A DNA stretch of 64,000 bases from Sphaerospermopsis torques-reginae ITEP-024 (GCF_019598945.1 NZ_CP080598.1:3410001-3474000), one strand, 5' to 3'. Shown: positions 52,785 to 62,689, numbered from the stretch's first letter. Notes: generated by a model from the letters alone, not told the origin. Numbers and translations are program-made.

Positions 52785-53457
52785 TTGCTACTAGGATTTA
52801 AAACCGAGTTAAAGTTAAACCACATTCAACGGATAAACATAGTAAAACACTGTGGAGTAGTCCGTCATGCCTGGAATTGGGGATTATCTCTAACTAAACA
52901 AATCTTAGACCATAACCAAAATAATCCTCAAGAGAAAATCAAATTTCCTACAGCAATAGACCTACATAAATGGTTAGTAGCCTTAGTCAAACCGACGAAT
53001 CAATGGTATTATGAATGTTCCAAATCAGCACCACAAGAAGCATTAAGGAATTTAAGAAAATCCTGGGATAGATGTTTTCAAAGAAAATCAAAAGATAGCG
53101 AATATCAGAAAAGATACATTACATAAGTTAACTACACTATTAGCCAAAAACCACGGTGTGATAGTGATAGAGGATTTGAATGTTTCTGGAATGTTAGCTA
53201 ATCATAAACTAGCAAAGGCAATTTCCGATATGGGTTTTTATGAATTGAGGAGACAATTAGAGTATAAATGTCAACTGTACGGGACAAAATTAGTGATAGT
53301 TGATAGGTGGTTTCCTAGTTCTAAAACCTGCTCCCATTGTGGAGTAAAAAAAGAAACTCTCTCATTGAGTGAAAGAGTGTTTAAGTGTAATAGCTGCGGA
53401 TTTGAGTGTGACAGGGATTTGAATGCAGCTATGAATCTCTCAAAAGCTGTCAGCTAG
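52785..53457 (+). pseudogene. IS605-family TnpB remnant, second copy, RuvC-I part deleted
   Basis: N-terminal piece (52785-~53095): LLGFKTELKLN, RHAWNWGLSLTKQIL, AIDLHKWLVALVK, QWYYECSKSAPQEALRNLRK. After ~103 codons the frame shifts. The C-terminal piece (~53090-53457) reads NIRKDTLHKLTTLLAKNHG, VIVIEDLNVSGML (RuvC-II Glu), CSHCG/CNSCG zinc finger and DRDLNAAMNL (RuvC-III Asp). About 130 codons including RuvC-I are lost. It is not related at the sequence level to the remnant at 26137. A likely structured right end (ACAGTGTTAGCC ... GGCTGACTC-type pairs) follows to ~53545. Confidence 0.85.
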
Positions 53458-53602
53458 ACAGTGTTAGCCTGTGGACTGAGTAGTGCCGACACTTTCAGGG
53501 TGAAGCAGGAAGTAAACGACACTCAAGAGTCAGCCTATTAGTAGATAAGTAGATTTGAGTAGGTTTTATATAGCGGTTAGTTATTCCCTAACCCCTGCTT
53601 AA

Positions 53603-54619
53603 CTACCTTCGATACTCATCCCCACAGTCACCAATTAACTGATATAAATCCCGTGACTGCTGCGAAACCGCATTTATCTTTTCCACATCTTCTGCATCCA
53701 AACTCAACTCAAATACCCGCGCATTATCTACAATATGTTCTGCAATTCCTAACCTAGAACCGACAATTACACCTCCTACTGCTGGCTGATTTAAAATGTA
53801 ATTCACAGCCACATTAGCAATACTCACTTGATGTTTATCGGCAATTTGTTTCAGGGTGGAAAGCAATTCTTGAAATAATCTCCAACCACCCCAAGCATCA
53901 ATCATATTTTTGTATTTCTTCAAGCTGGTTGTATTCAAATCAAAACCCCGTGGTTCTGGTTGATTTAAATATTTTTCTGATAACAAACCACCGCACACAC
54001 TACCATAAGTAAACAATTTAATATCATGTTCTTCACACAATTTAGCCATGTTTACCTGTGGTCTTCTGTCAACCAAAGAATACTGCACCTGGTTAGAAAC
54101 AATCTTAATTCCTGCGTCGGTGATAATTTGCAAATGTTCCGTATCAAAATTAGTCAAAGCTAAATGTTTAATTTTGCCCTCGGTTTGCAATTCTGCCATA
54201 TATTTGAGAGCATCTAAATAATTAGGGTCACGATATTCCCACCAATGGAACTGCATTAAATCCAATGATTTAACATCCATTCTACGCAGAGAAATATTAA
54301 TATTTTCCTCTACTATTTGTTTCGTCATCTTTCCCGGACGGGGGACCCATTTTGTAAAAGCTTGAATATTATTAACCGCTTCTTCTCCACGAGTTGCGAT
54401 TAACTGACGACGAAATTCACCAATAAAATCTTCTGCAGGTCCATAATGATCTGCTAAGTCCCAAGTCGTAAAACCAGCATCCACATATTGAAACATGGAC
54501 TCAATAGCAGCTTTCTGGTTTATCCTTCCATGTCCTCCAGAAACTTGCCACATTCCATTTAAAAGTCGGCAAATCTTTAAATCAGAGGTAAATTGTAAAT
54601 AACTTGTTTGCGGTAACAT
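53603..54619 (-). CDS. Aldo/keto reductase
   Basis: 338 residues from ATG 54619. The longer frame to 54706 would overlap the cytochrome gene by 47 bp and adds an Asn-rich tail unlike the family. TIM-barrel NADPH reductase with the tetrad D-Y-K-H: WDLADHYGPAEDF (Asp, Tyr), FTKWV (Lys), LMQFHWWEY (His). The C-terminal cofactor part shows GGVIVGSRLGIAEHIVDN. Substrate unknown. Downstream of the cytochrome gene on the same strand, spacing 40 bp. Confidence 0.85.
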   Translation of the reverse strand: MLPQTSYLQFTSDLKICRLLNGMWQVSGGHGRINQKAAIESMFQYVDAGFTTWDLADHYGPAEDFIGEFRRQLIATRGEEAVNNIQAFTKWVPRPGKMTKQIVEENINISLRRMDVKSLDLMQFHWWEYRDPNYLDALKYMAELQTEGKIKHLALTNFDTEHLQIITDAGIKIVSNQVQYSLVDRRPQVNMAKLCEEHDIKLFTYGSVCGGLLSEKYLNQPEPRGFDLNTTSLKKYKNMIDAWGGWRLFQELLSTLKQIADKHQVSIANVAVNYILNQPAVGGVIVGSRLGIAEHIVDNARVFELSLDAEDVEKINAVSQQSRDLYQLIGDCGDEYRR

Positions 54620-54659
54620 GATATTTTTGATGTTATTGTTTGTGTTATTGTTGATCTGA

Positions 54660-54995
54660 TTATTTCCAGTTGTTTTCTGCTTGTTCCAAAACATAAGCTG
54701 CGACATTTTTAATTTCTTCCGTTGTCAACCTTTCTTTATAAGCTGACATATTACTTTTACCATTAGTAACTATGTTTGTAATCGCCTCTAAAGAATCCAT
54801 ACCATATTTTTTCAGAGCATTCTTTTTTAAATTCTTACCTCTTCTAATAATGTTACCACCATTGATATGACATCCAACACAATGCACGCTAAAAACTTCT
54901 GCCCCATTTTGGGTATTTAAAGCGTTAGCGGGTAAAGTAAAATTGATTATCCACAAACAGAAAGTGAATAATAACAAAGGTATGAGTTTTTTCAT
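54660..54995 (-). CDS. Cytochrome c6-like protein
   Basis: 111 residues. Signal peptide ~1-25 (LLLFTFCLWIINFTLPANA), heme motif CVGCH (residues ~39-43), GGNIIRRGKNLKK, axial Met in KSNMSAYKERLT (~81-83) and the c6-type end YVLEQAENNWK. Lumenal or periplasmic electron carrier, related to PetJ or the c6B/c6C forms; which cannot be decided. Ends 41 bp before the reductase. Confidence 0.88.
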   Translation of the reverse strand: MKKLIPLLLFTFCLWIINFTLPANALNTQNGAEVFSVHCVGCHINGGNIIRRGKNLKKNALKKYGMDSLEAITNIVTNGKSNMSAYKERLTTEEIKNVAAYVLEQAENNWK

Positions 54996-54997
54996 GG

Positions 54998-55222
54998 TTA
55001 TAATGATTCAAAATCAGATGTAAACCCTGGAAAATTAGCGCATTTTTCTTGAAACTCCTCAGCATCACTGACATCTTCAATTTTATAAGCCATGATGCGA
55101 GTACCATCGGGCAGTTTTTTAGAAGATATCACTTCACCTCGATAATTTTGCGCCATTGTTTTAAACTCAGCACCATGAATTTTCCAAGCATCTCCCGAAC
55201 AAGTGATATTTACACGCCACAT
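54998..55222 (-). CDS. Small hypothetical protein
   Basis: 74 residues from ATG 55222 (MWRVNITCSGDAW...), 2 bp before the cytochrome gene, so they are likely co-transcribed. A 21-bp longer start at 55243 is in frame. Contains SKKLPDGTRIMAYKIEDVSDAEEFQEKC; compact alpha/beta composition, two Cys. Family not recognised. Confidence 0.6.
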   Translation of the reverse strand: MWRVNITCSGDAWKIHGAEFKTMAQNYRGEVISSKKLPDGTRIMAYKIEDVSDAEEFQEKCANFPGFTSDFESL

Positions 55223-55388
55223 AGTTAATTTCCAGAATTTCAACCCTGATTATTTATCATCTCATAATTGGTGACTTTGCACAAATCTAACTTTTGATTC
55301 GCTGTTTTCTATCTCCAGGATGTGTGTAGACAAAAAAATCATGAGTCATAATGACTATGTAGCATTATGATTATTATCAGGATTAACA

Positions 55389-56183
55389 ATGACTAACAAC
55401 ATTAAAGAAAAAATCCAAGCAGATTTACAAGAAGCCAAAGCTACTGGACAATTAAGAACAGAAAACATTAGAGAAATTGTCAGAACCGCAGTTTCTCAAG
55501 TTTCTGCTGAAGTCAAAGAAGGTTCTAGTGACTTACGCACTTTAGTTAAAGATGCTGTTTCTACAGTAATTGAAAATCTCCAAGATAAAGGTAGCGAAAT
55601 TAAAGAAGAAGTCACAGCTTCTATTGAAGGTGCTTTAGAAGGGGTGAATAGCAAAAGACATGAAGCGATTGTGAAAACCCAAACAGAACTCAAACAAATT
55701 CAGGCGAAATTAGATAACGAAGAAGAACAACTGCAACAAGAAGTTGAAGGAATGTTAGCAGAAATTCAGAATACAAGTCAAGAAAAATCAGATAGTATTA
55801 AAAATGCGATCGCCTCAGCAGTTAATACTATCCAAAATAGTGAGGAAGTCGCATTATTAAATAAACGCTACGCTCAATTACAGGCACAATTAGCCATTAT
55901 TCGCGCTAATTTAGCCGCACGTTATGGCGGACGTTCTGTAGAAGTTAAAGAATATTTAGACGATGCCAAAACCTGGTATAATCAAACCCGTCCCCAAGCG
56001 GAAAATGTGACTACACAAGTAAAAGAAAAACATTCACAACTGGAAAATAAACTCAGTGAAGCAGGTGCAGCAATAGCGAAAAAAGAACGTCAATTAAAAC
56101 AAAATTTGAGAGAGTTATTATTAGCAGCGGCTGATTTATTCAAAGATAAAGACTCTCATCAACAAAAAGCTAATGTCAAATAA
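55389..56183 (+). CDS. Coiled-coil protein, apolipoprotein-like helix repeats
   Basis: 264 residues, nearly all helical, rich in E, K, Q, A, with 11-residue-like amphipathic repeats (LRTLVKDAVSTVIENLQDKG, ALEGVNSKRHEAIVKTQTEL). No Cys, no TM segment. Resembles cyanobacterial membrane-surface or stress coiled-coil proteins; no function known. Its last 33 bp are the start of an 82-bp tandem duplication, so extra copies of its C-terminal sequence lie downstream out of context. Confidence 0.7.
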   Translation: MTNNIKEKIQADLQEAKATGQLRTENIREIVRTAVSQVSAEVKEGSSDLRTLVKDAVSTVIENLQDKGSEIKEEVTASIEGALEGVNSKRHEAIVKTQTELKQIQAKLDNEEEQLQQEVEGMLAEIQNTSQEKSDSIKNAIASAVNTIQNSEEVALLNKRYAQLQAQLAIIRANLAARYGGRSVEVKEYLDDAKTWYNQTRPQAENVTTQVKEKHSQLENKLSEAGAAIAKKERQLKQNLRELLLAAADLFKDKDSHQQKANVK

Positions 56184-56405
56184 AGTTGGTTCGTAGTAAG
56201 CGATTTATCGCTTTCTCAAGGGCTAAAGCAAAGACTCTCATCAACCAGAAGCTAATGTCAAATAAAGTTGGTTCGTAGTAAGCGATTTATCGCTTTCTCA
56301 AGGGCTAAAGCAAAGACTCTCATCAACCAGAAGCTAATGTCAAATAAAGTTGGTTCGTAGTAAGCGATTTATCGCTTTCTCAAGGGCTAAAGCCCTTACT
56401 ACGAA
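56151..56405 (+). repeat. 82-bp tandem repeat, three copies, ending in a hairpin repeat
   Basis: Units start at GACTCTCATC (56151, 56233, 56315) and are almost identical (CAACAAAAAG vs CAACCAGAAG). Each contains GTTCGTAGTAAGCGATTTAT and CGCTTTCTCAAGGGCTAAAG. In the last copy CTTACTACGAAC is present and closes a hairpin with GTTCGTAGTAAG. Confidence 0.9.
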
Positions 56406-58054
56406 CTTTTATTTTCAACTGGTAAAACTTGAATTAATTGATAATTTTTAATACTATCAATGACGCGATAATTTTTATTATTTAACTTATCATATTTTGG
56501 TGTATAAATCCAAGCATAATTCAAAGCTGGTAATTGAGAAATTGACTCTACTTTTTGACCATGAATAGGAGTATAAAAATTAATCAAAACCGAATATTTA
56601 TCATCGGATTTGACAAAAGCTACCGGATGATTTTGGAGAATTGACGCAATAGATTCTTGCTGAAAAAACATTCTAAATTCAGGGTTAAAATCTCCTAATA
56701 AACCTAAACTCCCAGCCGTAGCTAAAGATAACCAACTGGCAATTAACCAACCACCAACCCAGTAACGAGAAGTGAGAAATTTTTGCTGAAAATGATAACA
56801 TCCAATCCAAATTAAAAGCACAATTAAACAACCTAAACCAGAAATTACCGCCAAAATTGCATACTTTTGAATATCAACAAAACCTGCAAATAAAACCACT
56901 ACACCAGCTAAAATAAAGATAATTCCTAAAATACCAAATACATAACTAATATTTCGGTTAAGAGATGCTTTAACTTTAATAAAGTTACTAACTGTACTCG
57001 ATTTTCTTTGTTGGTAATTTTTTCCCAACCAGTCTAAACCCACAGCGGCAAACATAGCAATAAAAGGATAAAGACAAAGACTATAATGAGAAAATCGAGT
57101 CAAAAATAAACTGATTTCTAAAAATAAAACAACAGGAAAACCCACTAATAATAATTGATAGCGAGGGATAGGTTTACGAATTACTAAAGCTAAACCTAAA
57201 AGGCTAAAAAAGAACCAAGGAAAAGATTTTAAAGGAATATTCCAAAAATAGAAAAATATATTATTTCCATGTTGTTCACGACTACCCAGTCGCACGACAA
57301 AATCCCACAACTGGCCAAAACTATCACCACCATAACGCTGCCAGCTAAACCATAACCAAACTAAAGTAGGAATAAATCCGACTAAAAACCCTACATATAA
57401 CATCGGGTTGCTAAGATGATTATGACGGCGATTTTCTCCAATTAAATAAGGTAATAAAGCCACCATCGGCAAAAAAATCATAAAGCTTCTGAGCAAGAAT
57501 CCTAAACCAAAACAGAAACCAAAAATAAAACCATCAATCAATCTATATTTTGGATAAAATTCAGAATTTAATAAACACAAAATACCTAAACACACTAATA
57601 GAATTGTAGGTACATCAGGTGCAGCTAAACGACAATATTGTAGCCAGAGAAATTCTACACTCAAGATAGCCGTCGATAGGTAAGCTAACTTTTTACCCAG
57701 CAATATTTTAGCTATTTCATATATCACAAATGTACAGACAATTCCCGCAATCATAGCAGGTATTCTGGCAGTGGTATCACTGACACCAAATAACTGATAA
57801 AAAACAGCAATTAACCAATAAAAACCAGGGGTTTTATGATGGGCATTTTCCCAAGGTGCTATCCAGTCACCAGAATCAAACATCAAACGCGCTCTTGTTG
57901 CATAAAGAGCTTCGTCATGTGCCATCAGGCTAGTTTCACCAGAAGTAAATAGCAATAAAGGTAGTAACCAAATTAACAAAAGAGCATAGTGTGATTTTGT
58001 CAATAAACGAATTTGCAGCCAGACATCTGTCAATAAAGGTGATTTATAGAACAT
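56399..58054 (-). CDS. GT39-type glycosyltransferase (ArnT-like)
   Basis: 551 residues with about 11-12 TM helices. The first loop carries SLMAHDEALYATRARLMFDSGDW (the D-E catalytic pair of GT-C enzymes), then KTPGFYWLIAVFYQLFG and LRSFMIFLPMVALLPYL. These use polyprenyl-phosphate sugars to glycosylate lipids or proteins at the periplasmic face. C-terminal soluble domain (~480-551). Its stop lies at the hairpin of the tandem repeat. Divergent from the methyltransferase gene, 153 bp between likely starts. Confidence 0.88.
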   Translation of the reverse strand: MFYKSPLLTDVWLQIRLLTKSHYALLLIWLLPLLLFTSGETSLMAHDEALYATRARLMFDSGDWIAPWENAHHKTPGFYWLIAVFYQLFGVSDTTARIPAMIAGIVCTFVIYEIAKILLGKKLAYLSTAILSVEFLWLQYCRLAAPDVPTILLVCLGILCLLNSEFYPKYRLIDGFIFGFCFGLGFLLRSFMIFLPMVALLPYLIGENRRHNHLSNPMLYVGFLVGFIPTLVWLWFSWQRYGGDSFGQLWDFVVRLGSREQHGNNIFFYFWNIPLKSFPWFFFSLLGLALVIRKPIPRYQLLLVGFPVVLFLEISLFLTRFSHYSLCLYPFIAMFAAVGLDWLGKNYQQRKSSTVSNFIKVKASLNRNISYVFGILGIIFILAGVVVLFAGFVDIQKYAILAVISGLGCLIVLLIWIGCYHFQQKFLTSRYWVGGWLIASWLSLATAGSLGLLGDFNPEFRMFFQQESIASILQNHPVAFVKSDDKYSVLINFYTPIHGQKVESISQLPALNYAWIYTPKYDKLNNKNYRVIDSIKNYQLIQVLPVENKSS

Positions 58055-58207
58055 TTAATTAATGATAATCATCAGTTGATCAGTAGATTGTGTAACAGTT
58101 TTGTTTTAAAATTAGTTCGGTTAGTATACACAATTCAAAATCAAAATACTCACCAAATTGACACAAATCAGGCAATTTTTTCTCACACAAACTCTCAAAC
58201 AAATTTT

Positions 58208-58858
58208 ATGCTGTTGCGACCAGAACAACGTCTCAAGTTAGATGACACCGATGATAAATTGTTTTATGACTACCCACGCTTTGTCACCCATGTTGATGAA
58301 GGCTTTATTCAACAATTAACAGATTTATATCGTCAGCGACTCCAACCGAACACGCGCATTTTTGATATGATGAGCAGTTGGGTGTCTCATCTACCAGAAG
58401 AAATAGAATTTGCTCATGTGGAGGGACATGGACTCAACGCCGAGGAACTATCACGCAATCCTCGACTGAACCATTATTTCGTGCAAAATCTCAACTCACA
58501 ACCTCAGCTACCTTTGCCAGATCAAGATTTTGATGTTGTTGTCAATTGTGTTTCTGTCCAGTACATTCAATATCCAGAGGCTGTATTTTCCGAGATTCAT
58601 CGCATTCTCAAACCTGGTGGTGTGGCTATTATCAGCTTTTCTAACCGGATGTTTTATCAAAAGGCGATTCAAATCTGGCGGGATGCCTCAGAAGCGTCTA
58701 GAGTTGAGCTAGTTAAGCGTTATTTTGCTTCAGTACCAGGGTTTTCTACTCCTGAAGTAGTTGTCAATAAATCAACAGCGCCGAATTTTTTACAATGGTT
58801 AGGTTTACCAGGAGGAGATCCCTTCTATGCGGTGATAGCTTATCGCGTGGAATCATAA
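58208..58858 (+). CDS. Class I SAM-dependent methyltransferase
   Basis: 216 residues from ATG 58208. The frame is open back to an ATG at 58076, but the Asn/Gln-rich 44-residue extension is unlike the family, and homology-type sequence begins at MLLRPEQRLKLDD. Motifs: TRIFDMMSSWVSHLP (motif I, glycine-poor: FDMMSSW), FDVVVNCVSVQYI (acidic post-I region), EIHRILKPGGVAIISFSNRMF (motif III, typical methyltransf_11). Substrate unknown. Confidence 0.8.
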   Translation: MLLRPEQRLKLDDTDDKLFYDYPRFVTHVDEGFIQQLTDLYRQRLQPNTRIFDMMSSWVSHLPEEIEFAHVEGHGLNAEELSRNPRLNHYFVQNLNSQPQLPLPDQDFDVVVNCVSVQYIQYPEAVFSEIHRILKPGGVAIISFSNRMFYQKAIQIWRDASEASRVELVKRYFASVPGFSTPEVVVNKSTAPNFLQWLGLPGGDPFYAVIAYRVES

Positions 58859-58977
58859 ATCTATCAAAAGATTCGTCATCTTCAATACCAATCATGATCA
58901 AATAGTAAATTTTTGACCGGAAAGACTAGACTAAGCAGATAATTACCTCAACCCTCAAGCATGGAAGGAGCAAAAAC

Positions 58978-59487
58978 GTGATTTTATCTCGTGGGCGCAG
59001 GATTTTAGCCAGTTTATTACTATGTGTTTTATTGCTGACTACCGCTTGTGCGGAAAAAGCACCCAATCGTTTTGATCAGGTACAACAGGAAAGCACAAAA
59101 CAAAAAAGCGGTCAGGCAGTTGTTAAAAATGCCACTCAGGGTAGTAAATTAAATGCTTTCTTTCCTGAAAGTGATGATGATTACGACCGAGTTTATACCC
59201 AAGAGAAAAAAGGCTTTTCAGAAGCGAATTTGAAAAAAGACGGTAAAGTTGTAGCGCAGTTAGCTATTTCTGATACTACCAGCACGCCCACAGTAGCATC
59301 AAAATATGCCAACAGTACCAAGAAAATTGAAGGTTATCCTGCTGTAGAAACAGGTAAAACTCAAACTTCGGTTTTGGTTGGTAAATATCAAGTCAAGGTA
59401 ATTTCTAAAGATCCATTATTTAACGCTAGTGACAGGGAAGATTGGATTGAAAAATTCGATCTTGATGGTTTAGCTAAGTTGAAATAA
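58978..59487 (+). CDS. Hypothetical lipoprotein
   Basis: 169 residues from a GTG start with GGAAGGAG 10 bp upstream. Signal peptide with lipobox LTTAC (Cys ~24). The mature part (~25-169) has PNRFDQVQQESTKQKSG and a beta-rich core (KLNAFFPE, YTQEKKGFSEANL, YPAVETGKTQTSVLVGKYQV, WIEKFDLDGL). Probably thylakoid or periplasmic membrane anchored. Family not recognised. Confidence 0.75.
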   Translation: MILSRGRRILASLLLCVLLLTTACAEKAPNRFDQVQQESTKQKSGQAVVKNATQGSKLNAFFPESDDDYDRVYTQEKKGFSEANLKKDGKVVAQLAISDTTSTPTVASKYANSTKKIEGYPAVETGKTQTSVLVGKYQVKVISKDPLFNASDREDWIEKFDLDGLAKLK

Positions 59488-59617
59488 CCTCTAAGTTTTC
59501 CATATAGCAGTTACTACTGTCATGGAGATAATTTGTAATGGAGATAATTTCACCCTAGCTGATTACTAATTACTGACTGCTGACAGCTATAAAAAAAATA
59601 TCAATCAGGAGATTTTT

Positions 59618-60505
59618 GTGAGTAAACCAATTTTTGAGTTAGTTGATGAATTACCAACCAGCGGTTTAACTGTTTCTATGTTGAACGCTTTGGATTTTAT
59701 TGCTCCCGGTGAATGGCAAAATACTGTGGGTTTTGTCAATACTATTAAAACTGTGACTGGTGAAGATGATGAGGATCTAATTCAACAAATTGGTGAACGG
59801 GCAATTTATCTTTTTAATGATAAATCCCAAGGTTATCAAACTGCTTTATGGCTATATCAAACTGTTGATGGTACTGATAAAGCTTTAGGTGCAGCAGCTT
59901 TGGCTAATAAAGTTGGTGCAACCATACCCCTATTTGGTTTTTTAAACTCCTTAACTCCCAAAGCAGATAAAGCTCAAACTATTGATTTGACATTAAAAGT
60001 AGTCGCTGAATTAGTCGCTTTTTGTCAAATTAACGGTATTCCTGGTGATAGTATTGGCGATTTTGTTGGTGCTTTAGGTGAATATAGTGGTGAGTCAATG
60101 ATCCGCATGGCAGCCTTGGTTGCTGTTGATGGTATCCTGCCTTTGGGTCCTGATTTCATTGAGAAATCATTAAGTTTTCTCAGTAACATGAATCCCCACG
60201 AGTTGGATCAAAACTCCACTTTCAAAGCAATGAGCAATTTTATCCCTGGTAGTAGCCCTGGTGGTAAACTAAACTTTATTGGTGAAAGTCTTGATTCTGT
60301 TAAAGGTTGGATGAATGGCTTAGTTTCTGCTAATGCTTTAACAGCACAGAAAGTTCTTGGTAACTTGAGCGGGTTTCTTGAATTTGCTGATGATAAATTA
60401 GACTATGTGGCGGCGTTTCTAGATGTGTCCACTAATTACTATGAACATACAGGAACTCAAACTTTAGCTCGACGTTTGATTGAACGCGCATTTGCAGAAA
60501 TTTAA
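59618..60505 (+). CDS. Conserved-looking cyanobacterial protein of unknown function
   Basis: 295 residues from GTG 59618 preceded by CAGGAGAT (RBS). Soluble, helical. Repeated pattern of hydrophobic helices: LTVSMLNALDFIAPGEWQNT, AIYLFNDKSQGYQTALWLYQ, LGALGEYSGESMIRMAALVA-like, and LDYVAAFLDVSTNYYEHTG. No motif for catalysis is evident. No partner. A 12-bp stem hairpin terminator follows. Confidence 0.65.
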   Translation: MSKPIFELVDELPTSGLTVSMLNALDFIAPGEWQNTVGFVNTIKTVTGEDDEDLIQQIGERAIYLFNDKSQGYQTALWLYQTVDGTDKALGAAALANKVGATIPLFGFLNSLTPKADKAQTIDLTLKVVAELVAFCQINGIPGDSIGDFVGALGEYSGESMIRMAALVAVDGILPLGPDFIEKSLSFLSNMNPHELDQNSTFKAMSNFIPGSSPGGKLNFIGESLDSVKGWMNGLVSANALTAQKVLGNLSGFLEFADDKLDYVAAFLDVSTNYYEHTGTQTLARRLIERAFAEI

Positions 60506-60529
60506 CTAATTTTTGAGCCTAAATACAAC

Positions 60530-60571
60530 TTGTAGTAGTGCCGAAAATCAATAAATGCAGCACTACTACAA
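60530..60571 (+). terminator. Hairpin terminator (12-bp stem)
   Basis: TTGTAGTAGTGC / GCACTACTACAA around an 18-nt loop, then CAGGTTTTC. The T run is weak, so it may instead be a repeat of the GTAGTA class. Confidence 0.55.
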
Positions 60572-60730
60572 ACAGGTTTTCTATTAGTTTCTACTAATTA
60601 CTTGTGGCTTCTAGAATCTATCGCCAGAAAAAACAGAAGTTAAGGGGAATAATGAAGGGATGCTAACTGGTTTTTACAGTTGCAGAGATCATTAATGTCA
60701 CCTGTCACCTGTCACCTGTCACCTACTCTA

Positions 60731-60925
60731 TTACTTGAAGCGAGAACGTTGTTGACGACGTTGCTTGTGTCTAGCTATGGCTTTACGCTTCTCTTTTTCT
60801 AAAGGTGTTTCAAAATGGCGATTCTTCCGCATATCTTGGAAAATTCCGGCTTTTGAAACTTCACGTTTAAATCTCCGCAAAGCTGATTCAATACCTTCAT
60901 TTTCCCCTAAAACTACTTGTGTCAT
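60731..60925 (-). CDS. rpsU: 30S ribosomal protein bS21
   Basis: 64 residues: [42 protein letters not shown] and a basic tail. Initiation-related small-subunit protein. Lies downstream of the RNA-binding protein gene (130 bp), the rbp-rpsU pairing described in Anabaena, where cold raises rbp expression. A GGAG RBS precedes the ATG. Confidence 0.96.
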   Translation of the reverse strand: MTQVVLGENEGIESALRRFKREVSKAGIFQDMRKNRHFETPLEKEKRKAIARHKQRRQQRSRFK

Positions 60926-61054
60926 TCCTATTTCTCCTTTTTTGGTTTAACACATACAAACTAGAGTATAAAAATATCTCAGCAGAGTCAAACCCTGGGC
61001 TTTATCTGCTGGAGACTCTAGATTTCAAAGATTTAAAATTTCTTCAGAACAGGA

Positions 61055-61378
61055 TTAATAACGGCGATCGCCTCCACGACCTCCACCAGAACGGCCACCG
61101 CCGCCACCCCAGCTTCCACGAGAAGAACCTCTTTCCTCACGGGGTCTAGCCTTGTTCACTTTTAAACCTCTCCCCATCCACTCAGCACCATCAAGTGCTT
61201 CAATAGCTGCTGTTTCTTCAGCTTCAGACGACATTTCCACAAAGGCAAAACCTCGTGGACGGCCTGTTTCCCTATCAGTCGGTAGCTGCACCGAGCTAAC
61301 TGTCCCGTATTCAGCAAAAGCCAGTTTCAAATCTTCTGCTGTCACCTGATAGGACAAATTTCCAACATAAATCGACAT
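61055..61378 (-). CDS. rbp: RRM RNA-binding protein, Rbp (cold-inducible type)
   Basis: 107 residues. RRM: RNP2 IYVGNL, RNP1 RGFAFVEM (KEFGY-like spacing), [16 protein letters not shown], then a Gly/Arg tail ([19 protein letters not shown]). Members of this family (RbpA1-type) bind RNA and are induced by cold. Upstream 300 bp (61379-61701) contain the leader and a typical AT-rich region, possibly with a cold-responsive 5' UTR; no gene is seen. Confidence 0.95.
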   Translation of the reverse strand: MSIYVGNLSYQVTAEDLKLAFAEYGTVSSVQLPTDRETGRPRGFAFVEMSSEAEETAAIEALDGAEWMGRGLKVNKARPREERGSSRGSWGGGGGRSGGGRGGDRRY

Positions 61379-61701
61379 AGATGGTCTCCCAAACCAGAGA
61401 GTGTAGAGAGTTAGATTCGGAGAGACGCATTTAAAACAAATTAAAACGACTTACTCAACCGAAAATAATCCTTATATCCGCGAGTATAGCACAGCCTTTG
61501 AATATGAACTCACATTGAGTAACATTTCTTCAGCCACCTATGGACTAGCTCCAACTGAATAGCAGACTAGCTACTGATGGAAGGCTGAAAGCTAAAAAAT
61601 CATTAAGGATTTTAGGAATTGTCACTCTCATTTAGCGTAGTTTCTAATCATAGCATAACTCAAGTCTACATGGAAAAGAATTTATCTTTTGTGTCGGGAC
61701 T

Positions 61702-62556
61702 TCATTTGGCCGCAAACTCAGTCAATATCTGCTCTGCTTTCTGACACAATATTTCATGATCTTGAGAACTACTAGCCAACAAACCGCCCCATTGGTTGAT
61801 GTCACCAGTGTTATACTCTAATGGTCTGCCGTCAAAGTGAGTAAATTTACCACTAGCTTCTGTTAAAATTAATTCCGGTGCAGCCATATCCCAATCTTTA
61901 GGAGCAGATTTACCAGACAGGGAAATATAAACATCTGCCTGTTGTTCCACGATAGCAGCCACTTTACAACCTACACTACCAATGGCTTTTTGTTTTTGAC
62001 AAGGTAAATTTTTGAGTAAATATTCTAACCTTTCATTGCGATGGGAACGACTAACAACCAAGATTAAATCTTCAAGTGCTTTAGCAGCAGCCACTTTCAA
62101 AGGACGAGAACCATTAACAGTTTCCACAAAAGTACCACCACCTTTAGTAGCATAATATATCTTTTCCGCTTCCGGTATTGCTACCACTGCTAAAATTGGC
62201 CTTGTGTTTTGCACTAAAGCAATATGTATTGCATATTCCCCAGTTTTATTAATAAAATCTCTTGTACCATCCAAAGGATCAATAATCCAAACTAACTCCC
62301 CAGGATATTTACCTTGTTGAGATTTATAAGTTTCTTCGCTGATATAACCAAAATTTTCATCAACAAATGCTGCCTGTAGGTGAGATAGGATATACTCACT
62401 CACAGCCTTATCAGCAATGGTTATGGGTTCATTTTGCTTATATTCTATTTCTAAGTTAGAGTTGTTAGCAGTTCCTTGATAATAGGAGCGCAGTAACTTA
62501 GCTGCACCCCAACCCACTTGACGGGTAATTTTAAGTATTTCTTGTAAGTTTGTCAT
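61702..62556 (-). CDS. cysQ: 3'(2'),5'-bisphosphate nucleotidase CysQ-like
   Basis: 284 residues of the inositol-monophosphatase/FBPase superfamily: metal-binding IADKAVSEYI, SEETYK (Glu), WIIDPLDGTRDFINKTGEYAIHIALV (D-P-L-D-G-T-x-D), APKDWDMAAPELILTEASG (W-D-x-A). Such enzymes dephosphorylate PAP or related nucleotides in sulfur metabolism; the family also includes inositol phosphatases. ATG 62556. Confidence 0.85.
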   Translation of the reverse strand: MTNLQEILKITRQVGWGAAKLLRSYYQGTANNSNLEIEYKQNEPITIADKAVSEYILSHLQAAFVDENFGYISEETYKSQQGKYPGELVWIIDPLDGTRDFINKTGEYAIHIALVQNTRPILAVVAIPEAEKIYYATKGGGTFVETVNGSRPLKVAAAKALEDLILVVSRSHRNERLEYLLKNLPCQKQKAIGSVGCKVAAIVEQQADVYISLSGKSAPKDWDMAAPELILTEASGKFTHFDGRPLEYNTGDINQWGGLLASSSQDHEILCQKAEQILTEFAAK

Positions 62557-62689
62557 TTGTTAGTTGAAACATGAAAAGCTTGAGGTGATAAATTCACCAA
62601 ACATAACATAACATGAGTTCGTATAAATTTGTAAAACCTCTCTCCAAACCTTTCCCCGCCACGGAAAGAAGCTTTTCAATAATGGACAA

